From Phoronis ovalis (lineage: Eukaryota; Phoronida; Phoronidae): a stretch of 15,217 nt of DNA. Position numbers and translations under genes: made by a program. The first letter of the stretch is position 1. Each line of letters begins with the position of its first letter. The notes beneath the pieces were generated by a model, which made no database searches, was not told the origin of the DNA, and was given only the letters and a program-made list of their open reading frames with translations. Shown here piece after piece: positions 6,984-15,217 of the stretch. The stretch lies in NCBI GenBank assembly GCA_028565635.1, contig JAOXYB010028567.1, positions 1 to 15,217 on the forward strand. The letters are read 5' to 3'.

Positions 6984-6998
6984 CTGGAAATAAAAACA
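6984..6998 (-). promoter_or_regulatory. 3' splice site just before the receptor ATG
   Basis: On the minus strand TGTTTTTATTTCCAG|GAGA-ATG gives a pyrimidine-rich tract and CAG acceptor with the exon starting at 6983, four bases before the start codon. This predicts a non-coding first exon further right, with all coding sequence in the last exon. Possible donors on the minus strand include AAG|GTAAGC near 10230 and a GTAAGT at 8695-8700. Neither can be chosen from sequence alone. Confidence 0.55.
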
Positions 6999-7052
6999 CT
7001 TTCAATTTGTAGAATAAAACCAGAACATTTGTATTCAGCGAGAAATGAATAA

Positions 7053-7275
7053 AACTACGTTCGGCTACGACGACTAATATCTATCGAATTCTTAAATAGC
7101 CGTCGGATATTCGATGGCGCTACGATCGTAGCGGTCATAGATGTGACATGAATTCGACAAAGATCATTATTTTGCGCCGCAATAAGCTAAGGGGCTCCGT
7201 TGGCTTCGTCGGCTACACCAGAGTAGCCGCAGTAAGTGGCTACGTCCTGCTACGTTAATATTCGTGAATATCCGT
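7053..7275. repeat. GC-rich palindromic island with GGCTACG/CGTAGCC motifs
   Basis: The island holds a perfect 16-bp palindrome, CGCTACGATCGTAGCG (7118-7133). It also holds a hairpin CGGCTAC-ACCAGA-GTAGCCG (7210-7229) and further TACG motifs at 7053, 7061, 7240 and 7250. GTCGGATATTC near 7102 is roughly inverted as GAATATCCGTC near 7267. The composition contrasts sharply with the AT-rich surroundings. It looks like a fragment of a mobile element, or a structured regulatory sequence in the receptor's 5' intron. No coding frame is seen. Confidence 0.45.
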
Positions 7276-8075
7276 CAATGTAATGCTATACTTTTTTGTT
7301 AGGATTGAAGCAGGATGCATGTAATTTGAAATGAAAAAGTTAGTATTTAGTATGGGGTGACAAATATTTTACAAATCAGTACTAACTCTGGTGCTGGTAG
7401 CTGATCCGGGTATATTAATTTTTTTGCCGAAACAAAAATCTGTTTGCTTTCAACTAGGATATATAAAACTCTAAGAGTTATATATATCCTAGCTTTCAAG
7501 AAGGTAACAATTTACATTCTACTAAGATAAGATTAACAAATTAAAACTAAATAGTTAAATTAACGTAAAATACATTGAATGAGGTATTTTAAACCCACGC
7601 ATGATTCCATGTGCCAATGAAATTATCCGTCAGTATAATATTATAAAGTATGAAGTAAAGTGCAATGTAATTTGAGGAAAATTAATATTTATGCCGCAAC
7701 TGGTGAAAATTTCATAAATCATTACTAATGCACGGCCGGCTTAGCCTTAAGTACACTAATCCATATATCCTGGTATATATATATTAACCGTAGCCTATAA
7801 CTCTATCACTCATGGACTAATTCAGCGTAGCTGCATTAAATATTCGTCAATCTAATGTTATAAATAATTTTAAGATACAATAAATGCAATATAATATTCG
7901 TTTAATAAATAGTTTCATTATCTGTAATTATCCCCGTAGGCACATTACATAATAACATGACCTGTGACTCAGTCAATTAACAGCGACGAAAAGCTGTCAT
8001 GTTTTAAAACTATAATTTATATTCTACTAAAAAATAATGAAAAAAAATGTCAAACTAACATAAAATGCATTGATT
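7271..8075. repeat. diverged repeat blocks in the receptor upstream region
   Basis: A head block, T(C/A)NGTCA(A/G)TNTAATNNTATA, appears near 7272, 7627 and 7843. A following block, TGCATGTAATTTGA-like, appears near 7315, 7661 and 7885. A tail block, AATTTACATTCTACTA, appears at 7509 and as AATTTATATTCTACTA at 8014. ACGTAAAATACATTGA near 7563 is matched by ACATAAAATGCATTGA near 8058. These look like two or three old, decayed copies of one intronic or mobile sequence. Alignment was by eye. Confidence 0.45.
7447..7499. mobile_element. 39-bp palindromic insertion with 7-bp target duplication
   Basis: The palindrome CTAGGATATATAAAACTC...TATATATCCTAG (7454-7492) is nearly perfect, with one mismatched pair per arm. 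It is flanked immediately by CTTTCAA at 7447-7453 and 7493-7499. The exact 7-bp duplication is a signature of insertion with staggered cuts. A related palindrome lies at 376-420. At 39 bp this is far shorter than ordinary MITEs. Chance cannot be excluded, but two related copies plus a duplication make mobility plausible. Confidence 0.55.
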
Positions 8076-8391
8076 ACAGCAAGATATGTAGTTACTTGGC
8101 AATATATGTTTTTGTAAAGCCATAAACATCGTCAGAGTTGTGATTGATGGATCTGGCCTGGTGATCGGCAACGCTTTTAAAATTTTTTTTTTTTAGTTAA
8201 CAGTTGACAAATCAAAAATGGTTACAGTGTGATAAAAATTACCAACACAAAACACTTATAAAATCTTGTTATTAATTAATTTTGGGTATATTTTTTAAAG
8301 TTCAATCTTGACGTTTGACCAAGTCTCCATATGCATGAGATAAAAATAAAATCACAAGGAAATAAAAACACTTTGATGTTACACTCTTAAA

Positions 8392-8464
8392 ATGGATGTT
8401 AAACGTGTTTATAGCAAACCAAAAGTTAATCCCCCAAATGCTTACGGAAAAGAACCAAAACAGC
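8392..8464 (+). CDS. candidate first coding exon, plus strand
   Basis: An ATG, the first after an in-frame stop at 8374, opens 24 codons rich in Lys, Pro and Tyr (MDVKRVYSKPKV, then NPPNAYGKEPKQ). It ends one base before GTGAGT (8465-8470), a good donor hexamer though preceded by AGC rather than CAG. Codon use and polarity look coding compared with the surrounding AT-rich DNA. The spacing PPxxYxxxPKQ is shared with the N terminus of the Mediator subunit MED12, but the rest does not match, so this is only a search hint. No convincing second exon was found. If real, the gene is divergent from the receptor. Confidence 0.25.
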
Positions 8465-8470
8465 GTGAGT

Positions 8471-10290
8471 ATTATAAGTGGACCATAACATGCTCTCTAG
8501 TAGCCTGACATAATTCAATAGAAATCAAATATACATCACAATGCGAGCTTTATAGAACAGGATTGCGAATAAAATATAAAAATATTAAATAATTTACATT
8601 ATGCAAACCAGGTCACCTATTAAAATAAGTATTTTTTGGAACGGAATCCAATGCCAGGTAATTTACAAAGTAACAGAAAGTATTACTAAACAATACTTAC
8701 ATTTATTTTTTGGCATTACAATCTTGTGCACATAACTGATATGTTTCCCACCCTGACCGTGAGAACACCCTAGTACTGGTGTATCCAACACGTTTTTATG
8801 CAATTTTTAATCCGGGAATAATAATAATAATACAAAATGTATGAGCCCGTAAACATGTTTATTTTTAACTCATATCTAAATGTCAACTTAAATTCTTGCC
8901 CCTTTAAAACTTGCGATTAAATTTGAAAACTCTTTCACGACTCCTCGACACGTATACTTATGAATATCATATACAAGTTACACATGTTGATAGAAGTACT
9001 TTGTAGTGGTATTCTTGTGGAACCATATAATATATTGGACTCTAAATTAAGACCGATGGTATTTTAAAATCGGTCGTTAAATTTGGTTAACGCAAGTAAC
9101 TCAGTTTATTTCCAGGTCGATTTTTTCATAATTCATTTCATTTTTAAATATGAGTATTTGTGCAACAAACGAAAAAAACATTTTTGAAGTTAAAACCTTA
9201 AAAGTTAAAGAGATTTTGAATTTACAAAACAGTCATTTCCTTGTAAATATTCCAAAACCTTAATGAAAATATAAATATCATAATCTGCAAGATATTTCTA
9301 CTGTAAGTACTTGTTGCGAATTTATTAAACAGATTAAGATATAGATAATAATGTACAGACATTATTATAGCATTCATGTGCTCGAGATATATATATATAC
9401 TTATATTACAGTTCACGTCTATCTATATTGTATATAATAATAGCAGATTCCCTCCTCAGGACTATCTATATTATATATAGCGGCCACGTTGCGGTTACTG
9501 CAAAAACAGCAACCAGAAATACCTGGGACAGTATACCGTGTACAGGTAGCACAAAATATTAAACCAAATAGGACAAACTTAAAGCCTGACCAATTTGTAT
9601 ATTTGTTGAGAATGAAATAAACAGGACAATTAACTTTCTTGAGAAACAGTGTATATGTAAAGTACTAAGAATAATTTGATTTTTTACCGTTTTGTGCACA
9701 GCAACTACATGCTGTATGATCGCGACCTTAAGGCAATTGAAAATAATACAGTGGGTAACGTGGATTAATATCTACTATAAATTAGAATCATAAAAACAGG
9801 CCACGTATTAAAATTATTAAAGCGTTTACAAGGAAATAAGCTTACTTTAAAGGTTAAGGGTTAGGTCCCGGATTTCAGATTATGAGTAAAGGAATATAAA
9901 CTTATTGCATTGATAAAGTAATTCAATAAAAATGATTTACATCTTTATTTTCAAGATATATTTTTAGCACAATGGTTATCTTTGATATAAATAAAAGGAT
10001 CAATTTTTCATTCCACACCCGGGATGTGTGAATTTCGTAAAATGTTTCCATCAGTTATAAAACTCGACAGGCTGTATACGCGATAGTCGTTTGCTTAAAG
10101 CATTACAAAGAATACAATATGATTATATTGGTCTAGTCACCTAAACATCCCTTTAAGACACGTACGTTAAAATCTCAGGGTTGGGATGAATATTCATTCA
10201 ATTTTAAATGGGCACGTGGCATTCGCTTACCTTTAGAATTAATTAGTCAATTTCTACGAAATTTTCTTAATATTATAAAAAAGATTATTT
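8471..10290. other. AT-rich non-coding stretch
   Basis: I see no convincing gene. It contains an (AAT)n run near 8818, a TA run near 9388, and CTATCTATATTRTATATA repeated near 9418 and 9462. It also holds a hairpin GGTTACTG-CAAAAA-CAGCAACC near 9493-9514. It may be intron or intergenic sequence. Confidence 0.55.
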
Positions 10291-10293
10291 TTT

Positions 10294-10360
10294 CCGCAAG
10301 CGATCAGCATCCTGGTCGAGATCACTCAGCATATCGAGTCCCCGGAATACTGACTCCGAA
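10294..10360. other. GC-rich islet with coding-like short frames
   Basis: A ~67-bp islet stands out from an A/T-dominated flank. On the minus strand one frame reads SESVFRGLDMLSDLDQDADR and on to RLRKK and TAA (10285-10287), acidic then basic, and looks protein-like. The plus frames are open too. It could be a small terminal exon, an old gene fragment, or a conserved non-coding element. No strong splice site fixes it. Confidence 0.2.
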
Positions 10361-11412
10361 TAATATATTGTTTCTGTTATAAATTATCGTTAATTTTAAT
10401 TATTATTGTAATATTGCCGTTAAATTTCAAAGTAATAAAAATTGATTTTTTCACATTTTCGCATAAAAATAAAAAATAATAGTGTGGGAGGGAATGTGAG
10501 AATATAGCTTTTCAACAGTTTTAATATACAAATTATGTACATCAATTAATATACTTGCAATTGAAAATAGAATATTGTCTACGTGTTTTAAAAGTGATAA
10601 AATCCGTTTAACGTAATCTACGAAGATTCAACGTAAGTTGGGTCACGTTAAAGATTAGCTCGCTCAGTTCGTTACGTCATCGGATCTGACTTAGCTAGCA
10701 CAGCCAATAAATAAATATAAATTATTATGTTAGTTAAGCTTGAGATAAGGTTACCAAGTACTATTCTATTAATTTCGTGGTCGCACGGACGATCACAATT
10801 TTGACTATAGCAATGCCTAAAATGTAAGTATACCTATGTTTCGTAATTCAAAAGAAAATTGAGAAAAGTTCATAAAACTTACAAGGTTGGTTGAATGCAT
10901 ATGCAGATTCTTTGACAAACCACAAACAATTGACACGAGATCAAAAGTATCCGTCTGTCACAACAGCAGGGCTAATGCAAAGTAGTGTTACCAGTGATCT
11001 GCTGTTTTCAAGGAAATAAGATCGAGTTTATGCTTTCTTTTATAGCGCTTTGTTATCATTTCCAGGTCACATGCTCATGTGTACACAAAATCGTTTTCAT
11101 TTGGTACAAAGTTTCATTGCTTTTAGATGCGTATGTTGCCAAGTTATGCTTTATTTGTACCTTTTCTTTAAACAAATTTTCTGACACTAGCAAGCAAAAC
11201 ATTATTCTTCTACACAAAGTGTTTGTTGCTTGAGATACTTTTCTGGTAATCAACAGTTAAACTTAAATAATGAATGTTACCCCTTAAATTTGTTTGATGC
11301 ATAAGTAAGCTCTTCTAGTTTGTGTTAAAGAGTTGCTACCTCCTATCATAATAAGTACATGTCCCAGTCAATTTGACCTGCATTCAGTAAATCAGTAAGC
11401 TACGTATTCTTC

Positions 11413-11504
11413 AATATGTGCTTCTAATACAGTAATATGTGCTTCTAATACAGTAATATGTGCTTCTAATACAGTAATATGTGCTTCTAATACAGTAATA
11501 TGTG
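11413..11504. repeat. 21-bp minisatellite, 4.4 copies
   Basis: The unit, AATATGTGCTTCTAATACAG plus T, repeats without error at 11413, 11434, 11455 and 11476, with a partial fifth copy at 11497. Perfect identity implies recent expansion and probable length polymorphism. Confidence 0.95.
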
Positions 11505-12180
11505 TAAGCAGGTTGTAAAGAATAGTAATTACCATATAAGTGCTATAAGGATTATTTTTTCTTTTGAGTTTTCTGTTGGAAGATTTAAGCCGCTGAGGAA
11601 TTACGTTGCAGAAGACATATGTTCTAACGTCATTTCATAAAAAAAGTGTAAAGGCTAGGAAAGTTAAAAAGGAACATTGTAAGCAGCTGATTTAACGTTA
11701 CACATCTAGACATTTCAGAATTCATGTTTACATGGTTAAATTTTACTTATGCTAACTACTTTTCATTGCATAATGAGTAATTTTAGCCAAACTTTAGAAA
11801 AACAAATTTCTTCATAACCACCTACATCAAAATGAACATGGATGAAATAGAGGGCAAATAAAAATAAGCATATTTCAGAAATATATTCCAAGTTTTTCAT
11901 TACAGCTTTCTCCGGGTGACTGCACAGGTATATTACTAAATCCATCAAAATCTTGAAAAAGCTGTTCTGTCATGTAAATGTCCGCCCTATTGTTTAACAT
12001 ATGTGACGTATATGCAGTGAACATGCTGCTCAAATCATCAGTTTAAAGTCCATTAATATAACCACGCTACATAGCTTAACGTTATATACTAACAATTGAT
12101 ATGTTAAGAAATTAAATCGAAGGAATACAATAAAAAAGTAAAAACTATACAAAAGCTAAAATTGGGCTAACATAACCTGG
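11505..12180. other. non-coding stretch
   Basis: I see no gene, long repeat or RNA gene here. Short open frames look random. Confidence 0.55.
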
Positions 12181-12186
12181 ATCAGC

Positions 12187-12376
12187 AACTGGTGTGAACA
12201 TTTTGCCTGAGGTCTCGAATGGGGGAAACACCAGTTATATATCTGCCCAGCCGGAAATTGAATTAGGTTAAAAGGTGTCCAGTAGGGTACTGCGGAAAAG
12301 TGATAGCTTGCCCAGAGTTCAATGCAAAACTCATCTGAGAGACTATATATTGACCACAAGTTGTCAAAAGTGGTCA
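12187..12376. repeat. two small inverted repeats
   Basis: AACTGGTGT (12187-12195) pairs with ACACCAGTT (12228-12236) across 32 bases. TGACCAC (12351-12357) pairs with GTGGTCA (12370-12376) across 12 bases. The segment is more GC-rich than its flanks. It may be a decayed mobile element; no function is visible. Confidence 0.4.
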
Positions 12377-12429
12377 TGCATTGTATTTTAAGTATTTTCC
12401 AGTAGCATCTTGTTTAATGTTCAGAGACT

Positions 12430-12860
12430 ACTTAAGTTATCCGGATGGCGACATTGAAGGCGACTCATATTATGGCTTCCAGCAACAAAGTTGGAAGACA
12501 TATTAATTTCAGCACCTCTTCGCGCTGTTTACAATGCTCTGAGACTAATATAACTGTGCACTGATCGATTACATAGCAGCAGATAAAGAGCGCACAGCCA
12601 ACTTGCTGTTTGCACAGCAGGAGACTGATCGAATAAACAGCAGGAAAGACTGATCGCACCAAATCAAGTGTTAAATGGTGGCACCACCAACTTCTTGTTT
12701 TAACAAAAAAGATACCACAAAAACATATCCGTTGATAACTCGGAAAGTACTGGACCAATTTCACTGAAACTATTATCAAAATGGTTGCCAGTGTTCCGGA
12801 GGTGAAATTTGTAGTGGAAATTTGTCCGCCATCTTAAATCTAAAATGGCTGGCATGCCAA
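12430..12860. repeat. possible dispersed-repeat segment
   Basis: This GC-richer patch has an imperfect direct repeat, CAGCAGGAGACTGATCG (12615) and CAGCAGGAAAGACTGATCG (12638). It also has GTGAAATTTGT/GTGGAAATTTGT near 12800, a CCGCCATCTT (YY1-type motif, reverse sense) at 12826, and the palindrome TGGCATGCCA (12850-12859). CCATCTT and AAAATGGC lie in inverted order. The style recalls repeats often seen in invertebrate genomes, but I cannot name a family. A 104-codon minus frame here lacks protein-like features. Confidence 0.35.
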
Positions 12861-14520
12861 AAACTTTATGATGGAAGCAACATGGTTTCGCCGTTAGACG
12901 CTAAACTTTCTAGTTAATTATACTTTTTTAATGTTTTTCAATCCCACATACCCGACCATAAGACTACGCATATATGTCCACTTCACCAAGATCGCCTATG
13001 GTGGATATTTTATTGTGCAGTTTGAAAGACACATGTAGCAGTAGGATCTCACATGCATTTAAGACGAAAAAATGGACTTACTCAGAAGCTTTTTCATGGT
13101 TTCTGTCCTAACAGGCAGATTGTGCATGTGTATAAAGTACGCATTAGGCACAATCACTAAACCTTGTTCGAAAAATTGTACCTTAATGTTGTTACATAAT
13201 AATTGTTTGTTTTTACAATAGTATACTTTCTTAATTGTGACTAAAAATTCAGCATTTTTCGTCTATAGCTCTCATCTTTAAGGCCTTTTGTAATGGTGCA
13301 GTGATGTTACTTGTAAAGCCAGTTTTTGGTTTATCTGAGCTTCATCAAAGTGCAAGTATGATGGGATGCAAAACAAGGTCTATTTATCTGTGTATCTATG
13401 GTTAGGTTAATATCTTCTGTAGTTTTGTATGCACAACTTCACTACAATCTGCTTCGGTAGGCCTACTTATCTAATACTGTGATCTCTTTCTTTATAAGTA
13501 GAACAACACAAAGTAAAATAAATGCCTCATTTATAGATTATTTTTGTGTAACGAAATGAATGGTTTCATAGTTAACCGAATTCCACTGTATATTGTTCAC
13601 AACACAATGGGTTGTTTCATATTTTGTTACACATTTACTGGCCCTTGATGTGCAGTTTAAGCTGTGAAAATGATACTTGATTATAAGTTATCTTGACAAA
13701 AGGAATAGTTTATATGCTCCTGAATATACTTAGCACTTTAGACGTAATAGCAGGTATTATAAAACAGAAACCATTAACTTCAGATTGATAGCGGTTTGAT
13801 TGTGAAAGCTCTCAAAATTGTTAAACAGTATAATTCAGCATGTGCTTGAATTCATTCTGATTATGTCTTTATGATTTTATGGTTTTATAGATGAACACTG
13901 AATAACGACTTTCGTGGGAAATTATTATCTTTTACCTAACATTATGCTGTTGCTTCATTTACAACTGTGAGGAATTTTGACCAATCGTTGGATTAACATA
14001 AATTTTAAAATAAAAAATCAGGGCTAAATCCGTCCGAAGTAATCTATTTTGACAATACACGCAGGTGTGTTACTGTTATTGTTTTAATAAGCTAAGACCA
14101 TTTTTGTTACATGAATACCATCCGATCGTCCCTCCGTCTGGTTTAAACATGGGCATTTCTCTTTTATCATGCGGAAATGCCAGTTAAATATTTTAAAATT
14201 ATACTCGAACCCATTTGTTCTCAAGTAATGCTATCAGTAATAAGCACCATAAAATATTTACAGACACTTCATAGTTTTCATATGACCAAATTTATTACAG
14301 TGCAGACATGAATCCAATCAGACCAATAATTCATTTTATTTCCTTATAAAAATCGAATTCTTCATTTTCGTAATTTATTGCTACAGTACGGTACATTTCT
14401 ATAGTTTATGGTTGCCTACAAGGTTTAAATTTTGCTGTTACTGGTGCACACTACTTTCTGAAGACTGTAGTGAAAATTGGTGGGAAGGTTAATTGAATAA
14501 TTATCTTTTAATTGGTCGTA
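12861..14520. other. AT-rich non-coding stretch
   Basis: No gene could be supported. The one distinct structure is a hairpin, GGCATTTC (14152-14159) with GAAATGCC (14174-14181), 14-base loop. Confidence 0.55.
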
Positions 14521-14527
14521 ATAATGA

Positions 14528-14572
14528 ACAAGATCACCGCAAGGAGCCGCCACCGCCAGATCACACCAATCA
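14528..14572. other. GC-rich islet GAGCCGCCACCGCCAG
   Basis: A ~45-bp GC-rich patch contains AGATCAC at 14532 and again at 14558. It is open on both strands for about 20 codons (plus from ATG at 14524; minus with a hydrophobic frame). It is too short to call. It may be a repeat fragment or a small exon. Confidence 0.25.
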
Positions 14573-15120
14573 TTCTGAATTAGTGAAATGATTAATTTTT
14601 TTATGATAGGATTGTTTATGTAAACAATATGTTTTCAATACTCTGCACTAACAGCCCGCCAGTGTCAAATGCAACAGTTTGACTCCTATGTTATAGTCGG
14701 GTAAACATGAACATCCGATGAATGTTACTTGCTTTATGAATCATCTGAGCGCGATGAGGTACCCACAAGGAGCATTCACACCAAACTTTACTTTTTTATA
14801 GCTGTATAGGTTGTTATTTCAAAACATTTGACTAGTCAATTTCTTTGTGATGAGAACAGTATCTCATTAACTCTTATATACAGAATCTTATAATCATGGC
14901 CTCCGAATTATGTTCCTGGACCTGTTGTTCGCAGCCGTGAATTTCCTTAGTGGTGCCTCATTCGATGATTCAAGAAGTTGGTAAACATTAGGAAACTCTT
15001 ATGTTTCCCAACTATAGTGCATTTGGACTCATACTTTTTCCCTCAACAGCTTAATTAGCATATGAACGGGAAGATTATACATTAACTAAAACTAAGTTGT
15101 TATTGCTCATGAATTGAAAA
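14573..15120. other. AT-rich non-coding stretch
   Basis: I see no gene, RNA gene or notable repeat. Confidence 0.55.
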
Positions 15121-15124
15121 TCAC

Positions 15125-15217
15125 ACACACATTCCTTTAAGTAGGGGGTTCCAGTTAGTTTTACACAATTATACACACATTCCTTTAAGTAGGGGGTTCC
15201 AGTTAGTTTTACACAAT
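15125..15217. repeat. 48-bp tandem repeat running off the right edge
   Basis: The unit at 15125-15172 begins ACACACATTCCTTTAAGTAG and is followed at 15173 by an identical copy for the remaining 45 bases of the window. It is probably the start of a longer minisatellite or satellite beyond the window, or a local duplication. It may also explain why a contig would end here. Confidence 0.9.

Noticed and set aside
12181-12240. tRNA or tRNA-derived SINE (GGTCTCGAATGGGG resembles a T-loop)
   Set aside because: No matching A box, acceptor stem or cloverleaf could be built around it.
12156-12377. 73-residue minus-strand frame
   Set aside because: It spans two inverted repeats and shows no recognisable motif; length is near what chance allows.
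12465-12779. 104-residue minus-strand frame
   Set aside because: The composition is Cys- and Leu-rich without pattern, it lies over repeat-like DNA, and no domain or splice support is visible.
15125-15217. CRISPR-like direct repeats
   Set aside because: The copies abut with no unique spacers, only two are seen, and the DNA is eukaryotic.

Overview
The window looks like nuclear DNA from an invertebrate animal, most likely a mollusc or another lophotrochozoan. It is AT-rich and mostly non-coding, with GT-AG splice signals, AATAAA/ATTAAA-type polyadenylation signals, many short palindromic and tandem repeats, and one metazoan-type LRR-Ig transmembrane receptor. There are no bacterial-type operons or ribosome binding sites. 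The taxonomic call is inference; no marker gene settles it.

Layout. Positions 1-920: repeats. These are a cluster of ATAATCGCCC motifs that looks like the end of a DNA transposon, a diverged ~195-bp tandem duplication in which one copy carries a small palindrome, and two inverted repeats, one enclosing a perfect TGACGTCA site. Positions 1580-3190, plus strand: a probable small secreted-protein gene. A signal-peptide exon ends in a canonical GTAAGT donor, a phase-matched 46-codon exon follows, and there are two competing phase-matched terminal exons. One of these is built on a hexanucleotide array. An AATAAA signal lies at 3161. Positions 3360-6985, minus strand: the clear gene of the window, a 1,082-codon reading frame in one exon. 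It reads signal peptide, cysteine-containing N-cap, at least sixteen 24-residue LRRs, LRR C-cap, Ig domain, Ser/Thr/Pro stalk, membrane helix and a ~183-residue tail with several tyrosines. A single in-frame TAA (5486-5488) splits it, yet the 24-residue LRR register runs unbroken across the stop. Fifteen of the LRRs are five head-to-tail copies of an exactly 216-bp, three-LRR unit. A strong 3' splice site four bases before the ATG implies an upstream 5'-UTR exon.

Positions 6990-8100, upstream of the receptor: a palindrome-rich GC island, a 39-bp palindrome flanked by an exact 7-bp direct duplication (a second relative sits at 376-420), and diverged repeats. Positions 8392-8464: a possible first exon of a plus-strand gene. 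From 8500 to the end there is only AT-rich non-coding DNA with minisatellites (21 bp at 11413, 48 bp at the right edge), hairpins and two GC-rich islets.

The receptor and the small secreted-protein gene are convergent, with predicted 3' ends about 200 bp apart. Nothing in the sequence shows they act together. The most interesting signals are the lone stop inside an otherwise intact receptor, the homogenised LRR triplet array, the minimal palindromic insertion, and the uncharacterised secreted peptide with its repeat-derived exon.
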